The translations under genes and the position numbers were made by a program. Source: GCA-020352575 sp041635475 (GTDB lineage Bacteria; Actinomycetota; Acidimicrobiia; Spongiisociales; JAENVV01). From it: a stretch of 27,164 nucleotides of DNA. The first letter of the stretch is position 1; each line of letters starts with the position of its first letter. Location of the stretch: assembly GCA_041635475.1 (NCBI GenBank), contig JBFKVA010000028.1:1-27164 (forward strand), written 5' to 3'. Positions 1 through 7,914 of this stretch are shown in pieces. The notes beneath the pieces were generated by a model that had not been told where the DNA came from, did not search any database, and was given only the letters and a program-made list of their open reading frames with translations.

Positions 1-1338
1 AACGTCCTGGAAGGCGATGACCTCGCCGGCGTCGGCACCGGGGGCATGGAGGTCGGGGACTCCCACGCCCCGGCCCTCGTCCGACCCGGGTCCACGGCGG
101 AGGTGGCGGCTGTCCTCGCCGCCTGCAACGACGCCCGGGTGGGCGTTGTGCCGCTGGGCGGAGGAACCGGCCTGGCCGGGGCAACCAACACCACCGACCG
201 GCAGATCCTCGTGTCACTGGAGCGACTGCGGCTGATCGAAGCCGTCGACGCCGTCGGGCGGACGATGACGGTGCAGGCCGGCGTCGTGCTCCAGGCCGCC
301 CATGAGGCCGCCGCGGCCGCCGGGCTCCTCTTCCCCGTCGACCTCGGGGCTCGGGGAAGTGCCCAGGTGGGAGGGCTCGTCGCCACGAACGCCGGAGGCA
401 ACGGGGTCATCCGCTACGGGATGATGCGCGAGAACCTGCTGGGCCTCGAGGTCGTCCTCGCCGATGGCACTGTCCTCGACTCGATGAACGCCGTCGTGAA
501 GAACAACACGGGCTACGACCTCAAGCACCTCTTCTGCGGGTCGGAAGGAACGTTGGGCATCGTCACCCGGGTGGTCCTGCGCCTTCGACCGGCCCCGGGC
601 TCCCGGACCACGGCCCTCGTGGCCGTTCCCACCTTTTCGGCCCTCGCCACCCTCCTCACCAGCCTCGAGTCGCGGCTCGGGGGGTCGCTGTCTGCGTTCG
701 AGGCGATGTGGAACTCCTTCTACTCGGCGATCGCCATCGAGTCGGGCCACCACACGCCGCCCCTACCCGCCGGTGCCCCCTACTACGCCCTCGTCGAGGC
801 CCACGGTGGGGACCCTGTCCGGGACGAGGAGCGCTTCACCGCCATCCTTGCCGGGCTCGCCGAGGAGGGCCTGATCACCGACGCCGCCATGGCCATGTCA
901 TCGACCGATCGACAACGGCTGTGGGACATCCGCGACGACATCCCGGCGCTCGTGGCGGCAGTCGACACCCGACTCGTCTACGACGTGAGCGTTCCGATCC
1001 CGGCCATGGATGAGTACGTGACGACCATCACCCGGGACCTCCGCGAGCGACTGGGGGCGGAGCGGATCATCGTGTTCGGTCACCTCGGGGACGGCAACCT
1101 CCACGTCGCGGTCGGGGGGATCGCCGACGACGGACCCGCCGGCAAGAAGCTCTGTGACACGATCGTCTACGACGCCCTCCTCCCGTACGGGGGGAGCGTG
1201 AGCGCTGAGCACGGCGTGGGCGAGTTCAAGAAGCCCTACCTCGACCGCTCCCGCACCACCGCCGAAGTGGCCGTCATGCGTTCCATCAAGGCAGCCCTCG
1301 ACCCCAACGGGATCATGAACCCGGGGAAGATCTTCTAG
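1..1338 (+). CDS. FAD-binding oxidase/dehydrogenase, GlcD (glycolate/D-lactate oxidase) type, 5'-truncated by window edge
   Basis: The reading frame is open from the first base, and the first ATG (position 46) lies inside the conserved N-terminal FAD-binding region, so the true start is upstream of the window. The protein has the PP-loop GGGTGLAGATN, the EGTLGIVT segment of FAD_binding_4 domains, and in the C-terminal FAD-oxidase domain HLGDGNLHV and EHGVGEFKKPYL, ending with the family's typical DPNGIMNPGKIF. Enzymes of this family oxidise 2-hydroxy acids such as glycolate or D-lactate to 2-oxo acids, with FAD as cofactor. The exact substrate cannot be read from sequence. Its stop lies 5 bases from the end of the convergent oxidoreductase gene. 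A 2-oxo acid product would be a plausible feed for that neighbour, but this is only an inference. Confidence 0.93.
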   Translation, partial: NVLEGDDLAGVGTGGMEVGDSHAPALVRPGSTAEVAAVLAACNDARVGVVPLGGGTGLAGATNTTDRQILVSLERLRLIEAVDAVGRTMTVQAGVVLQAAHEAAAAAGLLFPVDLGARGSAQVGGLVATNAGGNGVIRYGMMRENLLGLEVVLADGTVLDSMNAVVKNNTGYDLKHLFCGSEGTLGIVTRVVLRLRPAPGSRTTALVAVPTFSALATLLTSLESRLGGSLSAFEAMWNSFYSAIAIESGHHTPPLPAGAPYYALVEAHGGDPVRDEERFTAILAGLAEEGLITDAAMAMSSTDRQRLWDIRDDIPALVAAVDTRLVYDVSVPIPAMDEYVTTITRDLRERLGAERIIVFGHLGDGNLHVAVGGIADDGPAGKKLCDTIVYDALLPYGGSVSAEHGVGEFKKPYLDRSRTTAEVAVMRSIKAALDPNGIMNPGKIF

Positions 1339-1343
1339 CGCCG

Positions 1344-4300
1344 CTAGCCGACGGTGCGCTCGTGGGCGTTGATGGCGGCCTGCACCTCGGCCCGGTACCG
1401 GGCCACGTTGTCGAGTTTGACCTCGTCGAAGCCGCGAACCTGGTCGATGAGGCCGGCGATTCGGGCCGTCTCGACGTGGTTCTCGGGCGAGAGCCCGGCC
1501 AGGAGTCGATCCACCAGCTCGAGGTACTCGCCGATGAGCTGGCGTTCGATGGTCCGTTCGGCGGTTCGGCCGAACGGGTCGAACCGGGTACCGCGCAGCC
1601 GCTTCATGCGAACCAAGGTGCGGAACATGGGTCGGGCCACCGCGGGTCGGAAGGCCAGCTTGCGGTCGACGTTGAACGACGGCGGCCTGAGCATGTAGGC
1701 GATCTTCGCCCCGGGACCGAACCTGGCCGTGGCCTGGGCCTCCATGCCCGCGCCAAGCGAGAGCCGGGCGACCTCGTACTCGTCCTTGTAGGTCATGAGC
1801 CGGTGGAGTTGGGTGGCCACCACCACCGAGAGGGCGTCGGAGTCGGTCACTGCGACTTCAGCCGACCTCACCCGGGCGATGGCGTCGGCGTACCGTCCCG
1901 CGTACGCGACGTCCTGGAAGCCGACGAGGTCGGGGAGTCGCCACGCCACGACCTCGGCCAGCCGATCGGTGGCGTCGATGCGCCCGGCGAGCTCGGCCTC
2001 CACGCCCGAGAGGGTGGGTGGGCTGGGAGCGGCCGTTCGGGCCGCAGCCTCCAGCTCCGACCTCAGCTCGGCGTCGAGCGCCAGGCGGCGTCCCAACCGG
2101 AACGCTTCCAGGTTGAGTTCGGTTGCCACGCCGTTGAGCTCGATTGCCTGCTCGATCGCAGATGCCGAGACCGGGATCCTGCCCAGTTGGAAGGCGGCGC
2201 CGAGGAGGAGCACATTGGCGGCGGGTTGGGAGGCGAAGACCCGGCTGGCGATCCCTTCGGCGTCGAGATAGAGGCTCTCGTCCGCCCTCGACACGGAATC
2301 GAGTCGGTGCCGGAGTTCATCGAAGGAGGGCATGGTCGCCTCCTTGGTGTGGCTCACCATTCGTCCGGTCGGGAGCCGGGACGTCGATCCAACCACGACG
2401 GTTCGGTCGGCCGACGCCCGAGCCAGGTTCGCTTCGCCCAGTCCGGCGAGCACGTCGAAGAGCAGCACGGTGTCCGCCTCGGCCTGCCCCAGCTTGTTGG
2501 AGCCCCGAACGGCCCCGGGGGCGATGCGGAGGTTCGACACCACAGGTCCGCCCTTCTGGCTGAGCCCGGTCTGGTCGAGTCCGTGGACGGCCTTGCCGTC
2601 GAGGAGGGCCGCGGTGCCGAGGACCTGGTTGACGGTGACGACTCCGGTGCCCCCGATGCCGACCAGCAGGAGGTTCGCCTCGCTCGGCGGGGACACGGCC
2701 GGGATCTCCCCTGCGGTCACGCCACCTCCCTGTCGCTCCGGGCGCTGATCGCCAGGGTCGACCTCGACCACCACGAACGCCGGGCAGTTCCCGTTGACGC
2801 ACGTGTAGTCGTAGTTGCACGACTCCTGATGAATTCGTGTCTTGCGACCGAACGGCGTCTCGACGGGGTGGACGCTCATGCAGTTGCTGATGAGACCGCA
2901 GTGCCCGCACCCGTCGCACACCGCCTCGTTGATCATGATCCGCTTCGTCGGCGTTTCCACCGAGCCCCGCCGTCGGCGCCGCCTGAGGTCGGCGGCACAC
3001 CCCTGGTCGTACACGAGTGCGGTGACGCCCGGGGTCTCCCTGAGCTCCCGCTGAACGATGTCGAGGTCGTCGCGGTGGCGCAGCGTCGTGGTGGGAGCAA
3101 ACCTGGCCGCCGGCCCGTAGCCCTCCGGATCGTCGGAGAGGACGACGATGATCCCCACGCCCTCGGCGTCCAGGAGCCGGGTCACGGCTGGTACGTCCAT
3201 CTCGCCGGCCGCCTCCTGCCCGCCGGTCATGGCCACGACGCCGTTGTGGAGGATCTTGAAGGTCACGGTGCTGCCGGCCGCCACCGCCTGACGAATGGCC
3301 AGGGACCCCGAGTGGGCGAGCGTGCCGTCCCCGATGTTCTGGAACCGGTGGGTGTCATCGACGAAGGGTTCCATGCCGGCCCACTGCGCACCCTCACCGC
3401 CCATCTGGGTGATGCCGTGCGCCCGGCCATCCATGAGCAGGGCCATGGCGTGACAGCCGATCCCTCCTCCGGCCACCGAGCCCTCCGGGACGAGGGTCGA
3501 CCGGTTGTGTGGGCACCCGGAACAGAAGTACGGGGTCCGCTGGGGCGCCGGGGCGGCGGGCGAGACGGGGATCCGCACCGGGGGACGCGCCAGGCGGTCG
3601 GCGGGGATCCGTGCCACGAGCCGGGAGCGGAGGGGCTCGACGATGCGGTCGGCGTCGAGTCCGGAGCTGATCGGGATGAGCGGGCGCCCATGTTCGTCGA
3701 ACGCACCCACGACGCGGGGCCGGCGAGCCGCGCTGTAGAGGATCTCCTTGACCTGCGCCTCCACGAACGGTCTCTTCTCCTCGATGACGAGGATCTCCTC
3801 AAGGCCGTCGGCGAACGTCCTGAGCCCCGTGGGCTCCAGCGGCCACACGAGCGCCGGCTTGTACACCCTGATCCCGGCGTGGCGCAGGTCGTCGTCGGTC
3901 TCCAGGCCGAGGCGGGCGAGCGCCCCGAGCACGTCGGTGTGGGGCTTGCCGGGAACGATGATCCCCAGCCAGGCCCCCGGTGCGTGGGTCATGGCGTCCA
4001 GGCCGTTGGCGGCGACGTAGGCCCGGGCGGCGTCGAGCCGGTGGGTGAGGACCTCCTGCTCCAGGTGCAGGGACATCGGCGCCAGGAGGCGTGGGTTGTG
4101 GGTCGGTCGCCACGGCCTCGAATCCACTTCGAAGACGACCTCGGCGAACTCGAGACGCCCTGCATCCACGTCCACCGTGGCGAAGGCATCCGCGACCTCG
4201 GTTGACAGCTTGAACCCGACCCACGAGCCGCAGAACCGGGAGAGTTCGTACCCGTGGCGTCCGAGGTCGAGGACGTCCTGGACCGTCCCGGGGACGAGGG

Positions 4301-4814
4301 TGGGCATGCCGGCGTCCGCCAAGGCCAATTCGGACCCGGACGGGATGGTCGAGGACTTGCAGAACGAGTCGTCACCGGCCACGGCCAGCACTCCCCCGCT
4401 GGCGCCCACGCCGGAGTGGTTGGCGTGGCGCAGGGCGTCGCCCGACCGGTCGACCCCGGGGCCCTTTCCGTACCAGAGGCCCTTCACCCCGTCGTAGCGG
4501 AACCCCTCTTCGAGGTGGGCCAGTTGCGAACCGAAGATCACGGTCGCCGCCAGCTCCTCGTTCACCCCGTTGATGAACCGGATGTCATTGGCTTCCAGGA
4601 GGGAGCGATAGCGCAGATAGGTGATGTCGATGCCGCCGACCGGCGAGCCCCGATACCCGGAGATGAGGGTGGCGGTGCGAAGGCCCCGGGCGGCGTCGGC
4701 CCGTTGCTGGTCGAGTGTGACCCGTACGGTCGCCTGGACGCCGCTGAGGGCCACCCGGCCGGCGGCGGCCGCCATCTGGTCCGCAAGGCGATACCTGGCG
4801 GCGTCGGTCGTCAT
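1344..4814 (-). CDS. Indolepyruvate ferredoxin oxidoreductase, fused alpha-beta (IorA-IorB) type
   Basis: This is a 1156-residue protein, the usual length for one-chain fused enzymes that convert aryl-2-oxoacids plus CoA to acyl-CoA, CO2 and reduced ferredoxin. Visible parts in order are: an N-terminal pyrimidine-binding TPP domain; FCSGCPHN near 431-438; the TPP/Mg segment around GDGTLAHSG near 495-504; a ferredoxin-like cysteine cluster (CDGCGHCGLISNC and CNYDYTCVNGNC, about 633-677); and a gamma-type domain opening with GIGGTGVV near 719. The frame is open to 4859, but I chose ATG 4814 because homologues begin close to the following residues; no strong ribosome-binding site decides it. It is last in a minus-strand operon, 101 bases after the phosphohistidine subunit gene, with a large hairpin in that gap. 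The substrate may be indolepyruvate, phenylpyruvate or another branched or aryl oxoacid. Confidence 0.93.
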   Translation of the reverse strand: MTTDAARYRLADQMAAAAGRVALSGVQATVRVTLDQQRADAARGLRTATLISGYRGSPVGGIDITYLRYRSLLEANDIRFINGVNEELAATVIFGSQLAHLEEGFRYDGVKGLWYGKGPGVDRSGDALRHANHSGVGASGGVLAVAGDDSFCKSSTIPSGSELALADAGMPTLVPGTVQDVLDLGRHGYELSRFCGSWVGFKLSTEVADAFATVDVDAGRLEFAEVVFEVDSRPWRPTHNPRLLAPMSLHLEQEVLTHRLDAARAYVAANGLDAMTHAPGAWLGIIVPGKPHTDVLGALARLGLETDDDLRHAGIRVYKPALVWPLEPTGLRTFADGLEEILVIEEKRPFVEAQVKEILYSAARRPRVVGAFDEHGRPLIPISSGLDADRIVEPLRSRLVARIPADRLARPPVRIPVSPAAPAPQRTPYFCSGCPHNRSTLVPEGSVAGGGIGCHAMALLMDGRAHGITQMGGEGAQWAGMEPFVDDTHRFQNIGDGTLAHSGSLAIRQAVAAGSTVTFKILHNGVVAMTGGQEAAGEMDVPAVTRLLDAEGVGIIVVLSDDPEGYGPAARFAPTTTLRHRDDLDIVQRELRETPGVTALVYDQGCAADLRRRRRRGSVETPTKRIMINEAVCDGCGHCGLISNCMSVHPVETPFGRKTRIHQESCNYDYTCVNGNCPAFVVVEVDPGDQRPERQGGGVTAGEIPAVSPPSEANLLLVGIGGTGVVTVNQVLGTAALLDGKAVHGLDQTGLSQKGGPVVSNLRIAPGAVRGSNKLGQAEADTVLLFDVLAGLGEANLARASADRTVVVGSTSRLPTGRMVSHTKEATMPSFDELRHRLDSVSRADESLYLDAEGIASRVFASQPAANVLLLGAAFQLGRIPVSASAIEQAIELNGVATELNLEAFRLGRRLALDAELRSELEAAARTAAPSPPTLSGVEAELAGRIDATDRLAEVVAWRLPDLVGFQDVAYAGRYADAIARVRSAEVAVTDSDALSVVVATQLHRLMTYKDEYEVARLSLGAGMEAQATARFGPGAKIAYMLRPPSFNVDRKLAFRPAVARPMFRTLVRMKRLRGTRFDPFGRTAERTIERQLIGEYLELVDRLLAGLSPENHVETARIAGLIDQVRGFDEVKLDNVARYRAEVQAAINAHERTVG

Positions 4815-4841
4815 GGCAGGACCATACCCCCAAACCGTTGA

Positions 4842-4880
4842 GGGGTCACCTGTTCGCACTCGGTCGAATCAGGTGACCCC
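4842..4880 (-). terminator. Long stem-loop between the phosphohistidine-subunit and oxidoreductase genes
   Basis: Perfect 11-base arms (GGGGTCACCTG at 4842-4852 and CAGGTGACCCC at 4870-4880) flank a 17-base centre that can add four more pairs (TTCG with CGAA) past one bulged base. It begins 36 bases after the stop of the upstream gene and ends 27 bases before the next start. No run of U follows in the minus-strand transcript, so it does not look like a standard intrinsic terminator. An RNA-processing or attenuation hairpin, or a protein operator, fits as well. Confidence 0.55.
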
Positions 4881-4915
4881 GCGACGGGTTGGGTCGTGGT
4901 CCGCCGGCCGTCCGG

Positions 4916-6700
4916 TCAGTCGAGGATTGTCACCGTCCCTGAGCTGCCGTCGACCCGCAGGCGGGTTCCGTTGGTGATGTCGCGCGTACCGAAGGCGGTG
5001 CCGGTCACTGCCGGCAGGCCGTACTCCCGGCACACGATCGCTGCGTGGGACATCATGCCGCCGATGTCGGTCACGGCCGCCGCGATCTTGGCGAACACCG
5101 GGGCCCAACTCGGTGCGGTGATCGAGGCCACGAGGATCTCGCCCTCGAGGAGATCGCCGATCTCGTCCGGCGACGAGATGAGCCGGGCGGGCCCTTCGGC
5201 CACGCCGGGGGACGCCGCGAAGCCCCTGAGGTCGGCTGACCCGTCGTCGCCGGCCCCGAGCCACATGGCGATCGAGTCCGAGGTGATGCCCCACAGCATG
5301 ATCGTGAACGGCTCCGTGACCACGTCCGGCGGATTGCCGAGGGCGGGCGGAGGCGTCCAGGTGCCGAGTGCCTTGACGATACCCCGACGCCGGGCGATCT
5401 CCCGCTTCCAGTACACCGGGCCGCGTGCCTTGGCCCCGACCGCCCATGCCGAGTACATGTCCCACAGCGCCTCATTGACCTCATCGCGCTTGAGGAAGAA
5501 CACGTCGTTCCGGTCCTGGAAGAAGCCGGCCTCGACGAAGACGTCACCGAGTTGCTTCATCTTGCGGAACATCACCGAGTGGCTCCAGTGCTCAACGTAG
5601 AAGTTGTGGTTCTCCACGTACGGGAACACGGTCTGGGCGAGGCCGAGCTTGCCCTGAAACGTCTCGCGGTCCTCATCCGACCCCAGGAGGGCAGCGTATT
5701 CGCCGATGATGCGGTCCCGTTCGGCCCTGATGGCTTCGGTCGGGCGGCTGATGTCCTCACCGGCCTTGACCCGTTCGGCGTAGTCGGCGATGAAGGAGAG
5801 TGGGATCTCTGGGTTCTCGATCCAGATCTTCTCCGTGTGGTACCAACCCGTGCCTGACGAGAAGTTGAACCACGGGTCTTTCACCGCATTCCAGTGGTCC
5901 ATGAACGGAGTACCGGCCAGGGCGTCGAGACCACCGGCCAGGCGATCCTCGAGCCCGTTGGCCACGACGATCTTGGCGAGGTTCTTGAGCTCCTCGTCCG
6001 GCCGGAACAGGTCGACGTCCACCCCGGCGACCATCTTGGCGATCGCCAGGTCGGGGATCGTGGGGAACGCCTCCTTGCAGAACCCGAAGAAGTCGAGGTA
6101 CGCCGCGTACCCGAGGTTGAGGAACTCGAAGTGGTACTGCCACAGCTTGAGCCCGAGGTTGAGCAGCTTCCGGTACTCCTCCTGGATGGCGAGGCCCGAC
6201 CCCATGCCCCGGCCCTCGGTGATGACTCCGATGTCCTCCATGACAGGTAGAGGCGTGAACGTGAGCGTCTCCATCTCACCGATGAGGGTCTTGATCTTGG
6301 CCACCCACCTGTCGTACAGGTCGTTCCAGTTCATGAAGTAGAACCCGGCCCGTTCCATGAACAGGGGGACCCGGGCTTCGATCTCGGCGCCGTCGAGGAC
6401 GGGAACCGGCGACAGGTACGCATAGCCGTTCAGCACGCGGTAGTCGATGCCAAGGGCTGGCGGGATGAGGTAGTGCCGCGTGTTGTACTGCGAGAGGGAG
6501 GCGATCGCATACTCGTACCAGGTGGCGTCCCACGGTGGCAGCGGGTCGGCCCAGTGGACCCCGTCCTGGAACCAGAAGGTGGCCTCCTCGTACTCCCGCC
6601 GATCCTCCGAGAACGGCAGCGAGTAGGTGTACAGGTCCTGCCATCCTTCGGCGCCTTCCGGCACCTCGGCATCGAATGGACTGGGGAATCGTTCCGGCAT
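4916..6700 (-). CDS. PEP-utilising phosphohistidine subunit, phenylphosphate synthase PpsA-like
   Basis: This is a 594-residue protein. The last ~90 residues are a PEP-utiliser mobile domain with the phosphohistidine motif MMSHAAIV (His552) and a conserved downstream GLPAVTGT. The first ~480 residues match no part of PEP synthase that I recognise and probably bind the phosphate acceptor. The chain ends just after the His domain, so the PEP/pyruvate-binding TIM barrel is absent. Phenylphosphate synthase of Thauera has this layout: a ~70 kDa His subunit partnered with a separate ATP-grasp subunit that transfers the beta-phosphate of ATP to phenol. The partner is encoded directly upstream (48-base gap). 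GGAG precedes the ATG. Phenol or another phenolic as substrate is inferred from layout and the UbiD neighbour; another small-molecule phosphotransferase remains possible. Confidence 0.75.
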   Translation of the reverse strand: MPERFPSPFDAEVPEGAEGWQDLYTYSLPFSEDRREYEEATFWFQDGVHWADPLPPWDATWYEYAIASLSQYNTRHYLIPPALGIDYRVLNGYAYLSPVPVLDGAEIEARVPLFMERAGFYFMNWNDLYDRWVAKIKTLIGEMETLTFTPLPVMEDIGVITEGRGMGSGLAIQEEYRKLLNLGLKLWQYHFEFLNLGYAAYLDFFGFCKEAFPTIPDLAIAKMVAGVDVDLFRPDEELKNLAKIVVANGLEDRLAGGLDALAGTPFMDHWNAVKDPWFNFSSGTGWYHTEKIWIENPEIPLSFIADYAERVKAGEDISRPTEAIRAERDRIIGEYAALLGSDEDRETFQGKLGLAQTVFPYVENHNFYVEHWSHSVMFRKMKQLGDVFVEAGFFQDRNDVFFLKRDEVNEALWDMYSAWAVGAKARGPVYWKREIARRRGIVKALGTWTPPPALGNPPDVVTEPFTIMLWGITSDSIAMWLGAGDDGSADLRGFAASPGVAEGPARLISSPDEIGDLLEGEILVASITAPSWAPVFAKIAAAVTDIGGMMSHAAIVCREYGLPAVTGTAFGTRDITNGTRLRVDGSSGTVTILD

Positions 6701-6748
6701 TGCTCTCTCCTCGCTCTCTGTGTGTGCGTTGTCGGGTCGACCGCCCTC

Positions 6749-7849
6749 CTACCCGGTCGACGTGGCTGTCTTGCCTTTGGCATGCATCGGTGACAGGAGC
6801 GTGGCGACGATCCCGTCCATGAGTCCTGCGTCGTTCTTCGAGATCGGTGTGCGGGGCTTCTGGCTCCACACGGTCTCCGGGCGGCTCTGGAGCAGGACGA
6901 GGCTCTGTCCGTCCGGGAGATTCCGGTCGATGGCCCACTCCACGTCCTGGGGCGGGCCGAAGTGCTGCTCGGCAGCCTTGGCCATGCGGGCGATCTCGAC
7001 GAGTTCGGCATCCGACAGCGAGGACTGCCACTGGCGGTCCTCCTCGACATCCCGCCACTCGACGCCCTCCCGCAGTTCGTTGAGGACGAGCTCTTTGTGC
7101 TTGGGCGAGATCGTGCGCCGGTGAACCGTCATGAGGACCTTGTCGACGAGGAAGCTGTCGGGGGTCACCTCGCCCGACACGACGGCCTCCCCCAATCCGA
7201 AACTGGACTCGATCGCTACCTGGGACCGATCACCGTTGGAGGGGTTGAGCGTGAACGCCACGCCGGCAGCCTTCGGGTCGACCATCTGCTGGATCCCGAC
7301 GCTCATGGCGATGACCTCGTGGTCGTGGTCCATCTCCCGCCGGTAGGCGATCGCGCGGTCGGTGAAGATCGACGACCAGCACCGGCGCATCGCGTGCAGC
7401 ACGTTGTCGGCCCCGGACACCCACAAGAACGTGTCCTGCTGGCCGGCGAAACTGGCGTCCGCCAGGTCCTCGGCCGTGGCGCTGGATCGCACCGCCACCG
7501 GGACGTCCTCTTGGTCGCAGTTCTCGCACAGCTCGGCGTAGGCCGATCGCACGGCGGCCTGGATCCGCGGTTCGATCTCGAACGACTCGATGACCGATCG
7601 CACCTTGGAGGAGGTCTCCCGCATGGCGGCCGGGCTGTCGTGGTTGGCGGCGGCCAGGAGCTGGCGGACCCGGGGCGCCAGGTGCGTGTTGCTCCGCAGC
7701 GTCTCGTAGGCCTCGGTGGTCACGGCGAACCCCGGTGGGACCGTGAAGCCGGCTCGGATCATCTCGCCCAGGCTGGCGTTCTTCCCACCCACCCGGGGCT
7801 TGTCGGACCGGGTGTAGTCATCGAACCTCAGGATGAGATCATTGTCCAC
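6749..7849 (-). CDS. ATP-grasp PEP-synthase N-terminal-like protein, phenylphosphate synthase PpsB-like
   Basis: This is a 366-residue protein consisting only of the PPDK_N ATP-binding domain. It shows VGGKNASLGEM near the start, VAVRSSATAEDL and ASFAGQQDTF in the middle, then GVAFTLNP and the closing LVLLQSRPETVW. In PEP synthase this domain binds ATP and phosphorylates the swivelling histidine domain. Here that histidine is on the separate protein encoded just downstream, so the two should form one enzyme. The start is GTG, preceded by AGAGGT five bases away. A frameshifted PEP synthase is unlikely, because each gene has its own start and ribosome-binding site and neither carries the TIM barrel. 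The length fits the ~40 kDa subunit of phenylphosphate synthase. Confidence 0.8.
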   Translation of the reverse strand: MDNDLILRFDDYTRSDKPRVGGKNASLGEMIRAGFTVPPGFAVTTEAYETLRSNTHLAPRVRQLLAAANHDSPAAMRETSSKVRSVIESFEIEPRIQAAVRSAYAELCENCDQEDVPVAVRSSATAEDLADASFAGQQDTFLWVSGADNVLHAMRRCWSSIFTDRAIAYRREMDHDHEVIAMSVGIQQMVDPKAAGVAFTLNPSNGDRSQVAIESSFGLGEAVVSGEVTPDSFLVDKVLMTVHRRTISPKHKELVLNELREGVEWRDVEEDRQWQSSLSDAELVEIARMAKAAEQHFGPPQDVEWAIDRNLPDGQSLVLLQSRPETVWSQKPRTPISKNDAGLMDGIVATLLSPMHAKGKTATSTG

Positions 7850-7865
7850 GGACGCACCTCTTGCT

Positions 7866-7897
7866 GCATGACCATGCGGGGGCGGTGCTGGTCATGC
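7866..7897 (-). repeat. Inverted repeat / stem-loop between phosphatase and ATP-grasp genes
   Basis: Nine-base perfect arms, GCATGACCA at 7866-7874 and TGGTCATGC at 7889-7897, enclose a 14-base GC-rich loop. The repeat sits in the 65-base gap, just upstream of the ribosome-binding site of the ATP-grasp gene. No U-run follows on the transcript side. It could be a transcript processing or stability hairpin that separates expression of the phosphatase from that of the synthase subunits, or a protein-binding site. Confidence 0.5.
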
Positions 7898-7914
7898 CTT
7901 GGCGATCATATGCT

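Noticed and set aside
1362..4205. Very long open frame on the plus strand opposite the IOR gene
   Set aside because: Its translation is low-complexity, rich in Gly, Arg, Val, His and Asp with no domain, as expected from the complement of a GC-rich gene. The minus-strand frame has clear TPP and iron-sulphur motifs.
4916..7849. A single PEP synthase gene broken by frameshift
   Set aside because: The two genes have separate starts and ribosome-binding sites. The second has a ~480-residue N-terminal part not found in PEP synthase, and neither has the C-terminal TIM barrel. A two-subunit enzyme explains all of this.
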